A DNA stretch of 64,000 nucleotides, from NCBI RefSeq assembly GCF_000515415.1, contig NZ_KI911783.1, forward strand, positions 4,454,392 through 4,518,391, in the 5' to 3' direction. The notes below the pieces were generated by a model. That model worked only from the letters and a program-made list of their open reading frames with translations. It was not told where the DNA came from and did not search any database. The DNA comes from Bradyrhizobium sp. WSM1417. Lineage in GTDB: Bacteria; Pseudomonadota; Alphaproteobacteria; Rhizobiales; Xanthobacteraceae. A program made the translations under genes and the position numbers. Shown here piece by piece: positions 9,073 to 17,473 of this stretch (the first letter of the stretch is position 1; every line of letters starts with the position of its first letter).

Positions 9073-9679
9073 GATTCCTCTCGCGAAGCCCGATTCCCGC
9101 GCCATCACCATTCGCCTCGCACGCGATCTCAGCGATCTCATGCTGGTCACCTCGATCCGCTCGGCCGTCTATCTCGCCGAGCAGGATTGCCCGTTCGATG
9201 AGGAGTTCGACGGCAACGACATGGTCGCCGCGCATTTCATCGGCTATGTCGGCAACGAGCCTGCGGGCTGTCTGCGGGTGCGGTTCTTCGGCGATTTCGC
9301 CAAGGTGGAACGGCTTGCGGTGCGGCACCAATATCGGCGCTCACGCGTCTCGTTCAAGCTGGTGCAGGCGAGCGTCGACTATGTGAAGCGCAAGGGCTTT
9401 CGCAAGATCTACGGCCAGGCGCAGGATCGGCTGGTCGACTTCTGGGCCCATTTCGGCGCCAAGCCGCTCGGCCACAATCGCAAGATCACTTTCTCCGACT
9501 TCTCCTACACGGAAATGCTGCTGGAGATCGAACCGGGCCCGGATGCCATTACGCTGGACAGCGATCCGTACGTGATCATCCGACCCGAGGGCGATTGGGA
9601 CCGGCCGGGCGTGCTCGACGCCTCGGCAGGACGGGCCGTGACGTCGCCGCTGCGGGACGTCGCGCTCGCTGGCCGTTGA
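9059..9679 (+). CDS. GNAT-family N-acetyltransferase, second gene of the operon
   Basis: A 206-residue protein. The GNAT core is readable: an N-terminal strand (ITIRLARDLSDLMLVTSIR), a catalytic-side strand (FIGYVGNEPAGCLRVRFFG) and motif A (AKVERLAVRHQYRRSRVSFK), with the glycines of the usual Q/R-x-x-G-x-G loop replaced by arginine and serine. A C-terminal beta-rich tail of about 50 residues extends beyond the fold. AAGGAG eight bases ahead fixes ATG 9059 rather than TTG 9053. It overlaps the upstream GNAT-like gene by 14 bp, so the two are probably coupled. Substrate unknown. Confidence 0.7.
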   Translation: MHGTRIPLAKPDSRAITIRLARDLSDLMLVTSIRSAVYLAEQDCPFDEEFDGNDMVAAHFIGYVGNEPAGCLRVRFFGDFAKVERLAVRHQYRRSRVSFKLVQASVDYVKRKGFRKIYGQAQDRLVDFWAHFGAKPLGHNRKITFSDFSYTEMLLEIEPGPDAITLDSDPYVIIRPEGDWDRPGVLDASAGRAVTSPLRDVALAGR

Positions 9680-9704
9680 AACTGGTGCAGCTGCGCGCAA
9701 AACC

Positions 9705-10268
9705 ATGCTGGTTTCCATCACCGACGATCCGCCGATTCTGGTCTGCGCGGATCTCCAGGTCGAATATCTGACCCCCGGACGTCGCCACGTCATCCTCGAC
9801 GGCGATGCCGCCACGGCGCGCTGCGTGGAACTGCTGACGCTGTGGCGCGCCAATCTCTGGCCGGTGATGCATCTGAAGCGCATCGCACAGGCGGCCTGGT
9901 TCAATCCGGCATCCAAGCTGACCGATTGGATCGCGGACGCGAAGCCGCGGCCGGGAGAAATGACGTTCGAGCACCCGCTGCCGTCGGCCTACAGTTCGGC
10001 ACGGTTTGTGGACTACATGTCCAATATCCGCAATGTCCGTTGCGTGCTCGCGGGTTTTTCCCTGGATGAAACTGTCCTGGCCACCGCTATCGACGGGTTT
10101 CACCGCAGTCATCGCTTCCAGGTGGTGGCTGACGCGGTGGCCTGCCGGCAGCCGGGGACAGGCGATGCTGCCGCCTACAAGCATGCGGTAGTGAATGTGA
10201 TCGGGAATTTTGCTACAATCCAGTCCAGCGCCGAACTGATCAGAACCAGCGGCGCCGTTGCGGTGTAG
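9705..10268 (+). CDS. Isochorismatase-fold protein lacking the canonical catalytic cysteine
   Basis: 187 residues with the Rossmann-like layout of cysteine hydrolases. The first motif keeps the catalytic Asp (LVCADLQVEYLTPGR). The second shows HPLPSAYSS where K-x-x-x-SAF is normal. The third shows LAGFSLDETVLATAIDGF where active members have a Cys just before V-x-x-TA; Glu stands there instead. Lys and Cys of the Asp-Lys-Cys triad therefore both appear lost. It could be a pseudo-enzyme, a binding protein, or a hydrolase of altered chemistry. It lies 25 bp after the GNAT gene and 30 bp before the 56-residue ORF. Confidence 0.65.
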   Translation: MLVSITDDPPILVCADLQVEYLTPGRRHVILDGDAATARCVELLTLWRANLWPVMHLKRIAQAAWFNPASKLTDWIADAKPRPGEMTFEHPLPSAYSSARFVDYMSNIRNVRCVLAGFSLDETVLATAIDGFHRSHRFQVVADAVACRQPGTGDAAAYKHAVVNVIGNFATIQSSAELIRTSGAVAV

Positions 10269-10298
10269 GCGGCCGCGATCGACGGATGGAGTGGGACA

Positions 10299-10469
10299 TT
10301 GTCACGGGGAGATCAGCTCGAGGAGCTGGCAAGCGATTTGTCGCGTGCCGCCGAGGCGGCGCGCCGTCTTGGTCTGCCCACGACGGTGTATCTGCTCTCG
10401 ATGGCGCTGGTGGAGGTGCGGGAGGCCGCTGCCGCCGATAGCGACGGGAATGACGACGGCGCGGCGTGA
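10299..10469 (+). CDS. Small 56-residue acidic helical protein, TTG start
   Basis: The TTG at 10299 is preceded by GGAGTGGG at ribosome-binding distance. The product begins LSRGDQLEELASDLSRAAEA and continues RRLGLPTTVYLLSMALVEVR, ending in an Asp/Ala-rich tail. It is amphipathic, likely two short helices, with no signal peptide. It follows the isochorismatase-like gene by 30 bp on the same strand and is probably its last cotranscribed gene. Function is unknown; it may be an accessory subunit. Coding status is inferred from the ribosome-binding site, frame and composition. Confidence 0.5.
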   Translation: MSRGDQLEELASDLSRAAEAARRLGLPTTVYLLSMALVEVREAAAADSDGNDDGAA

Positions 10470-10627
10470 CAGCTGCCCGATGTGCGGCTTTGTGCAACGC
10501 TGCTGAGCGCTTGCTGCCGACGAATTGACGTTGCAAGTTTTGTGCAGTGGCAATAGCCAAGGAGCTGGATCATCGAGTGATGACGCTGGCCGCGCCGGCG
10601 ACGTGACGCTTTCAAGGATGCCTGCAA

Positions 10628-12010
10628 ATGTCCATGTTGCCCAATTCGCAAGAAGCCCGGGATGTAGCCTACCAGCTCCATCCCTACACCAACGCGCGCG
10701 CCCATCAGCAGGCCGGTCCCCTGGTGATCGAACGCGGAGAGGGCCCTTACGTGTTCGACGCCTCGGGCAAGCGCTATTTCGAGGCGATGGCAGGCTTGTG
10801 GAGCGTCGGGCTCGGCTTCAACGAGAAGCGGCTGGTCGAAGCCGCGCACAAGCAGATGCAGGCGCTGCCATTCTATCACACCTTCTCCGCCAAATCGCAC
10901 GGGCCCTCGATTGATCTCGCCGAGAAGCTGGTGGCGCTGTCGCCGGTGCCGATGAGCAAGGTCTTCTTCACCAACTCCGGCTCGGAGGCCAACGACACCG
11001 TTCTGAAGTTGATTGCCTATCGCTCCAATGCGCTCGGCCAGCCACAGCGCAAGAAGGTGATCAGCCGGATGCGCGCCTATCACGGCGTCACCATTGCGTC
11101 CGCCAGCCTCACCGGCCTGCCGAACAACCACCGTTCATTCGACTTGCCGCTCCCGAACATCCTGCACACGGGCTCGCCGCATTTTTACAAGGACGGCGCG
11201 CCCGGCGAGAGCGAGGTAGCCTTCGCGACGCGGCGGGCCGAGGAGCTCGATGCGCTGATCCAGAAGGAAGGCCCGGACACGATCGCGGCGTTCTTCGGCG
11301 AGCCGGTGATGGGCGCGGGCGGCGTCATCGTGCCGCCGGCGACCTATTGGGAGAAGATCCAGAAGGTGCTGAACAAGTACGACATCCTGTTGGTTGCCGA
11401 CGAGGTCATCTGCGGCTTCGGCCGCACCGGCAAGATGTTCGGCTGCGAAACCTACGGCATCAAGCCTGACGCGATCGTGGTCTCCAAGCAGATCACCTCG
11501 AGCTATTTCCCGCTGTCGGCCATCATGATGAACGATCGCATGTTCGAGCCGATCGCCGATGAGAGCAACAAGATCGGCGTGCTCGGCCACGGCTTCACCG
11601 CGGGTGGCCATCCGGTCGGCTCGGCGATTGCGCTGGAGAATCTGAAAATCATCGAGGAGCGGGGCCTAGTTGCGCACGCCGCCGAGCTCGGTGGCTACAT
11701 GCAAGGCAAGCTGCGTGAACTCACCAGCCATCCGCTGGTCGGCGAGGTCCGCGGTGTCGGTATGATCGCTGCGATTGAACTGGTGCTGGACAAGGCGCGC
11801 AAGACCGCAGCGGCAACGCCGGGCGCCGTCGGCGGCATGGCCAGCCGCATGCTGCAGGAGCGCGGCGTGATCTCGCGCAACATGCTCGATGCCATCGCCA
11901 TCTGCCCGCCGCTGATCGTCACCAAGGCCCAGATCGACGAACTGGTTGCGGCGATTTCAGGTGTGCTGGACGACATGAAGGGCGAAGTGGCGAAGCTGAC
12001 GCCGGCGTAA
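10628..12010 (+). CDS. Class III PLP-dependent aminotransferase (omega-amino acid/polyamine type)
   Basis: 460 residues with the class III layout. FFTNSGSEANDTVLKL binds the cofactor phosphate, AYHGVT follows, LLVADEVICGFGRTGKMFG supplies the Asp to the pyridine nitrogen, and VVSKQITSSYFPLSA carries the Schiff-base Lys. The N-terminal HPYTNARAHQQAGP and the GLWSVGLGF block are typical of omega-amino-acid:pyruvate or putrescine/GABA aminotransferases. AAGGA lies about 13 bases before ATG 10628; ATG 10634 is an alternative. It lies 158 bp from the 56-residue ORF and probably has its own promoter. The amine donor cannot be fixed from sequence. Confidence 0.88.
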   Translation: MSMLPNSQEARDVAYQLHPYTNARAHQQAGPLVIERGEGPYVFDASGKRYFEAMAGLWSVGLGFNEKRLVEAAHKQMQALPFYHTFSAKSHGPSIDLAEKLVALSPVPMSKVFFTNSGSEANDTVLKLIAYRSNALGQPQRKKVISRMRAYHGVTIASASLTGLPNNHRSFDLPLPNILHTGSPHFYKDGAPGESEVAFATRRAEELDALIQKEGPDTIAAFFGEPVMGAGGVIVPPATYWEKIQKVLNKYDILLVADEVICGFGRTGKMFGCETYGIKPDAIVVSKQITSSYFPLSAIMMNDRMFEPIADESNKIGVLGHGFTAGGHPVGSAIALENLKIIEERGLVAHAAELGGYMQGKLRELTSHPLVGEVRGVGMIAAIELVLDKARKTAAATPGAVGGMASRMLQERGVISRNMLDAIAICPPLIVTKAQIDELVAAISGVLDDMKGEVAKLTPA

Positions 12011-12053
12011 GGGAAGCGTCAGTGCAGGCGGAGCGATCCGCCGCATCCTCGGT

Positions 12054-12179
12054 GTCGTCCCGGCGAAGGCCGGGACCCATACCGCGGGGTCTCTCGATGG
12101 GGATGGTCGGAGTCCCGAACGACGAGTATTCGCCAAACTCCTCCCTGGGGTAATGGGTCCCGGCCTTCGCCGGGACGAC
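12054..12179. repeat. Inverted-repeat intergenic element with 26-bp arms
   Basis: The 26-bp arm at 12054-12079 (GTCGTCCCGGCGAAGG and onward) is repeated as its exact reverse complement at 12154-12179, flanking about 74 bp. This GTCGTCCCGGCGAAGGCC palindrome is a common dispersed repeat in Bradyrhizobium. It lies between the convergent aminotransferase and rnd genes. Confidence 0.85.
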
Positions 12180-12198
12180 GTTGCGGACGGATGGAGGC

Positions 12199-13350
12199 CT
12201 ATTCCGCCCGCTGAACCCCGATCACGCGGCCTTTCTCCACCGCCAGCGCCAGCTCACCGCGTTTTAGTTTCAGTGCGGCCTCGCCGAACAGCTCGCGGCG
12301 CCAGCCGCGTAGCGCCGGCACGTCGGCCTCGTCGTCGGCCGCGATCTCCTCGAGATCGTCGACGGTCGCAATCACCTTGCTGGCGACCGCATGGCGCTCC
12401 GCGGTCATGCGCAGCAGCACCTTCAACAGCTCGACGATCGCGGCGCCATTGTTGTTGTTGCGCGGCTTTTCCAGCTTCGGCAGCGTGGCGTGATCCCGCG
12501 CCAGCCCGCGCTCGACGGCGGCGACGATGTCGGCGCCCCATTTGGATTTCTCAAAACCCTTCGGCACCGAGCGCAGGTTTGCAAGCTTCTCGATCGTATT
12601 CGGCGCGTGGGTCGCGATGTCGCTGACGGCTTCGTCGCGCAGCACGCGGCCGCGCGGCACATCGCGGCTCTGCGCCTCCTGCTCGCGCCAGGCGGCGACC
12701 TCCATCAGGACTGCGAGGTCCTTGGGCTTGCGCACCCGCGTCTTGAGCCGTTCCCAGGCGCGCTCGGGGTGGAAGTCGTAGGTCTTGGGCGAGGTCAGAA
12801 CCTCCATCTCGATCGAGACCCATTCGCTGCGCCGGCGCTTCTTGAGGTCGGCATCGAGCGCTGCGAACACGTCGCGCAGATGCGTGACGTCGGACACCGC
12901 GTAGTGCATCTGCTCCTTGGTCAGCGGCCGGCGCGACCAGTCGGTGAACCGATGAGTCTTGTCCGGGCGGTGCCCGGTGACCTTCTCGACCAGCGCGTCG
13001 TAGGCGATGCTGTCGCCGTAGCCGAGCACCATGGCCGCGACCTGGGTGTCGAACACGGGGTGCGGGATGATGCCCGCCTGGTGCCAGATGATCTCGATGT
13101 CCTGGCGGGCGGCGTGGAACACCTTCAACACGCCCTCGTTGCCCATCAGCTCGAAGAACGGCTTGAGATCGATGCCCGCGGCCAGGGTGTCGATGACGAT
13201 CGCTTCCTCGGCGCTGGCCATCTGCACCACGCACAGCAGCGGGTAGTAGGTGGTCTCGCGCAGGAACTCGGTATCGACGGTAATGACGGGGTGCTTGGCC
13301 AGCCGGCTGCAGGCAGCCGCAAGGTCAGCGGTGGTGGTAATCAAATCCAT
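12199..13350 (-). CDS. rnd: Ribonuclease D
   Basis: A 3'-5' exoribonuclease that trims tRNA precursors. 383 residues. The DEDDy active site is complete: VDTEFLRE (Asp22, Glu24), [10 protein letters not shown] (second Asp) and YAVSDVTHL (Tyr and last Asp). Two HRDC-type helical regions follow (for example [20 protein letters not shown], and a C-terminal repeat). The start is ATG 13350. It is encoded opposite to aspS, with a LysR/oxidoreductase pair and selO between them. Confidence 0.96.
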   Translation of the reverse strand: MDLITTTADLAAACSRLAKHPVITVDTEFLRETTYYPLLCVVQMASAEEAIVIDTLAAGIDLKPFFELMGNEGVLKVFHAARQDIEIIWHQAGIIPHPVFDTQVAAMVLGYGDSIAYDALVEKVTGHRPDKTHRFTDWSRRPLTKEQMHYAVSDVTHLRDVFAALDADLKKRRRSEWVSIEMEVLTSPKTYDFHPERAWERLKTRVRKPKDLAVLMEVAAWREQEAQSRDVPRGRVLRDEAVSDIATHAPNTIEKLANLRSVPKGFEKSKWGADIVAAVERGLARDHATLPKLEKPRNNNNGAAIVELLKVLLRMTAERHAVASKVIATVDDLEEIAADDEADVPALRGWRRELFGEAALKLKRGELALAVEKGRVIGVQRAE

Positions 13351-13465
13351 GAACGGCCCATGACAAGTCCATCAGCCGTTCTGCCGAAAGCGCTGTGATG
13401 TCAAGGGGCTCGAAGCAAATTCGAGCCTTGCATTTGGGCCGGAATCGCATTCTCCGACGAAAATC

Positions 13466-13576
13466 CTATTCGTAGCGGACCCGCCGGGAGGGTTTGCGCG
13501 CGCAGGGCAGTGCCACCACGACCACGCACATGGCGACCAGCGCCAGCCCCAGGAACTCGAAAACCAACAGATCCAC
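13466..13576 (-). CDS. Small single-helix membrane protein (36 residues)
   Basis: GTG 13576 is preceded by GGGGGAT at good distance. The product has one hydrophobic helix (FEFLGLALVAMCVVVVALP) followed by a basic tail (CARKPSRRVRYE). An in-frame ATG at 13597 would add seven residues. This is a positive-inside, single-span topology. It is isolated between rnd and a LysR gene. Function is unknown and coding status is only moderately supported. Confidence 0.4.
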   Translation of the reverse strand: MDLLVFEFLGLALVAMCVVVVALPCARKPSRRVRYE

Positions 13577-13723
13577 GGCAATATCCCCCAGCAACATTGC
13601 TAAACTTGTCCGGGGGGAATTGAGGGTCTGTTAATTCTCGTGGTTACCGGCGGCGGGCTGGGCCGGATGGTGGACGCGGGGTTAACGGGGGCACCATGCG
13701 ATGCAGCACCGCGGCACTGGCGT

Positions 13724-14623
13724 TCACGTCATGAGCTTCGGCAGGGCGGCCGCCAAGGCGTCCACGGCGGCGCGAACTTTCGGCGGTATCCGGGGCGAGC
13801 GGGGCCAGAGCGCGTGGCAGTCGTAGAGAAATCCCGGCTGACCGCTCAACAGATTGATGAGTGTACCGGCGCGTAGGTGTTCGCGGACCAGCCAGTATGG
13901 CAGCCAGGCCAGTCCCATCCCCTGTGTAGCGGCGTCCGCAATCGCGTCGAGATCGTCGAGCCTGAGCCTTCCCGCCGGCATGATTTCGCTCGGAGGCTGG
14001 CCTTCGCGGGGAAACAGCCACGGCCGGACGCGTCCGGAGCGGCGATAGATGATCGCTTGGTGTGCGGCGAGATCGTCGAGCGATTTCGGCTTGCCGTTGG
14101 CGCGCAGATAGGAGCGCGAACCGCACACCACCATGCGCTGGCTTGCGATGCGCCGCGTCATCAGGCCGGATTGATTGTTTAGATCGCCGGTCCGGATCGC
14201 AAGATCATAGCGGGCCTCGATGATGTCAGCGATCGGGTCGCCGAACGAGAGATCGAGCTCCAGATGGGGATATCGTCGCGCGAGCTTCATCAGCAAGGGG
14301 GCGATGCAGTGCCGGCCCAGCAGGGCGGGCATAGTCACGCGAAGCCGGCCACGCGGCTCGGACAATTCGTCGGAAGCGACGGCGTCGGCGGCCTCGGCTT
14401 CGGCGAGCACAGTGCGGCAGCGCTCGTAATAGGCTCGGCCTGTCTCGGTCAGGCTCTGGCGCCGTGTGGTGCGGTTGAGGAGGCGGACGCCAAGGCGCTC
14501 CTCGAGAAAACGAACGTGCTTGCCGACCATTGGCCCCGACATTTCGAGCGCATCGGCTGCAGCGGCGAACGAGCCTACATCAACCGCTTTGACGAAGACG
14601 GTCATGCTGGTCAGGCGGTCCAT
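13724..14623 (-). CDS. LysR-family regulator, probable regulator of the divergent quinone oxidoreductase
   Basis: 299 residues from ATG 14623, the usual LysR length. The N-terminal wHTH reads MDRLTSMTVFVKAVDVGSFA with RLLNRTTRRQSLTETG behind it. The effector domain has the hallmark GRLRVTMPALLGRHCIAPLL. It resembles the CrgA/YhjC group that often represses or activates an adjacent, oppositely oriented oxidoreductase. The divergent gene starts at 14727, about 100 bp away, with an inverted repeat at 14694-14719. An in-frame start at 14662 is less likely. Confidence 0.9.
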   Translation of the reverse strand: MDRLTSMTVFVKAVDVGSFAAAADALEMSGPMVGKHVRFLEERLGVRLLNRTTRRQSLTETGRAYYERCRTVLAEAEAADAVASDELSEPRGRLRVTMPALLGRHCIAPLLMKLARRYPHLELDLSFGDPIADIIEARYDLAIRTGDLNNQSGLMTRRIASQRMVVCGSRSYLRANGKPKSLDDLAAHQAIIYRRSGRVRPWLFPREGQPPSEIMPAGRLRLDDLDAIADAATQGMGLAWLPYWLVREHLRAGTLINLLSGQPGFLYDCHALWPRSPRIPPKVRAAVDALAAALPKLMT

Positions 14624-14693
14624 GATTGCAAACTCCTGGTTTCGACTGTTCGGCCGTTTCAACGCTTTATCCGCTGCCCTGCGGTTGGCATAG

Positions 14694-14719
14694 CTCCATT
14701 CAATTCAATTGTTTTGGAG
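14694..14719. promoter_or_regulatory. Candidate LysR operator in the divergent gap
   Basis: CTCCA (14694-14698) and TGGAG (14715-14719) form an inverted repeat around an AT-rich core of CAATT copies, immediately before the oxidoreductase start. The T/A-rich dyad fits LysR-type sites, but the arms are short. Confidence 0.3.
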
Positions 14720-14726
14720 TGTATTC

Positions 14727-15716
14727 ATGGCGCGCGTCGTTCGCTTCCACAGACATGGTGGCCCCGAGGTGCTGCGCATTGAGACCGTCGACGTCGCGCC
14801 GCCAGGGAGGCGCGAGGTGCAGATCAGGGTCAAGGCCCTGGGGCTCAATCGCGCGGAAGCGCTCTTGCGGAAAGGGACCTATATCGAGATCGCGACCTTT
14901 CCGTCCGGCCTCGGTCTCGAGGCCGCCGGCATCGTCGAGGGGATCGGCGAAGGCGTGAGCGGCTTCTCGGCGGGCGAGGTCGTCAGCATCGTGCCGCCCG
15001 TGTCGATGGTGCGATGGCCGGCCTATGGCGAGCTCGTCACGTTTCCCGCGGAGTTCGTCGTGAAGCACCCGCCCGAGCTCGGCTTCGACGCGGCGGCCGC
15101 GACATGGATGCAATATCTGACGGCGTTCGGCGCTCTGGTCGATATTGCTGGGCTAAAGCGAGGGGAGGCAGTGGTTATTACGGCAGCGTCGAGCAGTGTC
15201 GGGCTTGCAGCGATTCAGATCGCGAACCGGATTGGTGCGATGCCGATTGCAGTGACGCGAACCTCGATCAAGCGGCAAGCCTTGCGCGATGCTGGCGCCG
15301 CCGACGTCATCGCCTCGGTCGAAGAAAACATCCGGTCGCGCCTGGAGGGCATTGTCGGCTCAAACGGCGTTCGTGTGGTGTTCGACGCGGTCGGCGGCCC
15401 GATATTTGAGCCGCTCACCGCCGCAATGTCGCCGGGTGGCGTTCTCATCGAATATGGCGGCCTGAGCCCCGAGCCGACGCCATTTCCGCTGGTCAACGTC
15501 CTGACCAAGAGCCTGATGCTGCGCGGGTATCTCGTACACGAGATCATCCGCAATCCCTCGCGGCTCGCAGCGGCGAAGAGGTTCATCCTCGACGGGCTGC
15601 GCGACGGCGCATTGCGTCCGATCATCGCTAAAACGTTTCGATTTGAAGAGATCGTCGAGGCGCATCGCTTTCTGGAGTCAAACGAGCAGTTCGGCAAAAT
15701 CGTGGTGACGATCTGA
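14727..15716 (+). CDS. Zinc-independent medium-chain quinone oxidoreductase
   Basis: 329 residues. An NADPH-dependent quinone/enone reductase of the zeta-crystallin group in the MDR superfamily. The N-terminal GroES-like domain has LGLNRAEALLRKGTYIE. The Rossmann domain has VVITAASSSVGLAAIQIANR, where the usual A-G-x-x-G-V-G loop is replaced by AASSSVG. Zinc-ligand cysteines are absent. ATG 14727 is chosen because ARVVRFHRHGGPEVL is the family N-terminus; the frame is open to 14709. It diverges from the LysR gene, which probably controls it. Confidence 0.9.
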   Translation: MARVVRFHRHGGPEVLRIETVDVAPPGRREVQIRVKALGLNRAEALLRKGTYIEIATFPSGLGLEAAGIVEGIGEGVSGFSAGEVVSIVPPVSMVRWPAYGELVTFPAEFVVKHPPELGFDAAAATWMQYLTAFGALVDIAGLKRGEAVVITAASSSVGLAAIQIANRIGAMPIAVTRTSIKRQALRDAGAADVIASVEENIRSRLEGIVGSNGVRVVFDAVGGPIFEPLTAAMSPGGVLIEYGGLSPEPTPFPLVNVLTKSLMLRGYLVHEIIRNPSRLAAAKRFILDGLRDGALRPIIAKTFRFEEIVEAHRFLESNEQFGKIVVTI

Positions 15717-15803
15717 GCGAACGATCGTCCTGGATAAACGATTTCCGCACCCCGCATCGCGGGTTACGCCTTCGGCTCGTCCACCCTGCGCACCGAGCTT
15801 GCC

Positions 15804-17279
15804 TCACGTCCCGCAAAACGTCTGCAGCACCCGCTGCTCCGGCAGCGGCGGATCGGCGTAGGCGGCGTAGTCCGGCTGGTCCTCGAGCGGTTTCGCCAAG
15901 ACCTTCACCAGTTCCTCGAACGGAGCGTAGTTGTCATCGTTGACCGCGGCCTGGATCACGGCCTCGATGCGGTGGTTGCGCGGGATGAAGATCGGGTTGA
16001 CGGCGTGCATGGCGGCTTGCCGTTCGGCTGCGCTCTGCGGCTCCAGCGCCGTGCGCTCGTGCCAGCGCCTGGCCCATTCGTCGAACGCCGCTGGGTCCAT
16101 GAATTGCGCGCGTGCATCGTCGGCAGCCGGATCGCCCGCGGCATCCCCCAGCCTGCGGAAGGTGAGGGTGAAGTCGGCCTGGTTCTTGGCCATGGCATCC
16201 AGCAGGTCCTGGATCAGCGCATCATCGCCGTCGCGCTCCGTGAACAGGCCGATTTTCTTGCGCAGGCCCGCCTGATAGGCGTCGCTGAACGTCTCGGAGA
16301 AGGCGCCGAGAATGTCCTGGGCTTCGGCGACCGCCTTTTCCTGGTCGTCGGAGAACAGCGGCAGCAGGCATTCGGCCAGCCGGGTCAGATTCCACAGCGC
16401 GATGCGCGGCTGGTTGGCATAGGCGTAGCGGCCCATCTCGTCGATCGAGGAAAACACCTGCGCCGGATTGTAGGCATCCATGAAAGCGCACGGACCGTAG
16501 TCGATGGTCTCGCCTGATATCGATGAGTTGTCGGTGTTCATCACGCCATGGATGAAACCGACCAGCAGCCAGCGTGCGACGAGATCGGCCTGGCGCGCGA
16601 CGACGCCACCGAGCAGCGCGTGATAGGGCCGCTCGGCGCCTGATAGCTCCGGATAGTGCCTGGCGACGACATGGTCGGCGAGCCGGCGAATGGCATCGGT
16701 GTCGCGGCGAACGGCGAAGAATTGGAAGGTACCGACGCGGATGTGGCTCGAGGCAACACGGGTCAGCACCGCGCCGGGCAGCGCGGTTTCGCGGATGACG
16801 TGCTCGCCGGTGACGACGGCGGCGAGCGAGCGCGTGGTCGGGATGCCGAGCGCGAACATCGCCTCGCTCACGATATATTCGCGCAGCACCGGCCCGAGCG
16901 CGGCACGGCCGTCGCCGCGGCGGGAGAACGGGGTGGGTCCCGAGCCCTTCAGCTGGATGTCGCGGCGGATGCCGTCCTTGTCGATGACCTCGCCGAGCAG
17001 CACCGCCCTTCCGTCGCCCAGCTGCGGTACGAACTGCCCGAACTGGTGGCCGGCATAGGCCATGGCGATCGGATCGGCGCCGGCGGGAACCGTCTTGCCC
17101 GCCAGGATTTCGGCGCCCTCACGGGTCTCCAGCACATCTGGATCGAGCCCGAGCTGGACCGCCAGCGGCCGGTTCAGCTTGATGAGCCGGGGCGCCGCCA
17201 CCGGCGTCGGTGCGACACGGGCGAAAAAGCTGTCCGGCAGCGCCGAATAGGAGTTCTGGAACGGGAAATGGACTGTCAT
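15804..17279 (-). CDS. selO: SelO/YdiU protein adenylyltransferase
   Basis: A pseudokinase-fold enzyme that transfers AMP from ATP, in a flipped orientation, to protein side chains; it is linked to redox homeostasis. 491 residues from ATG 17279. Signatures are GHQFGQFVPQLGDGRA, LKGSGPTPFSRRGDGRAALG and HGVMNTDNSSISGETIDYGP, which supplies the metal-binding Asn and Asp. The C-terminus is VLQTFCGT: one Cys in the place where eukaryotic SelO has Cys-x-x-Sec. ATG 17336 would add residues without family support. Confidence 0.94.
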   Translation of the reverse strand: MTVHFPFQNSYSALPDSFFARVAPTPVAAPRLIKLNRPLAVQLGLDPDVLETREGAEILAGKTVPAGADPIAMAYAGHQFGQFVPQLGDGRAVLLGEVIDKDGIRRDIQLKGSGPTPFSRRGDGRAALGPVLREYIVSEAMFALGIPTTRSLAAVVTGEHVIRETALPGAVLTRVASSHIRVGTFQFFAVRRDTDAIRRLADHVVARHYPELSGAERPYHALLGGVVARQADLVARWLLVGFIHGVMNTDNSSISGETIDYGPCAFMDAYNPAQVFSSIDEMGRYAYANQPRIALWNLTRLAECLLPLFSDDQEKAVAEAQDILGAFSETFSDAYQAGLRKKIGLFTERDGDDALIQDLLDAMAKNQADFTLTFRRLGDAAGDPAADDARAQFMDPAAFDEWARRWHERTALEPQSAAERQAAMHAVNPIFIPRNHRIEAVIQAAVNDDNYAPFEELVKVLAKPLEDQPDYAAYADPPLPEQRVLQTFCGT

Positions 17280-17473
17280 GGCCTCAAGATAGGCGTGGAA
17301 CGCCGGATGGCAAAGGCTTGAGCCCGGATTGGGCAAAAAGGGGCACTTCCAGCCGAAAACAGGGCGTTCCCTTGGTTGCCGCTTGGGGCCTCGTCGGGTA
17401 AACCCTGCCGCAACTTCGGACCGGTCGTTTCAGGCCGTCCGATTCGATCCTCAGACATCATTTTGGGATGACC

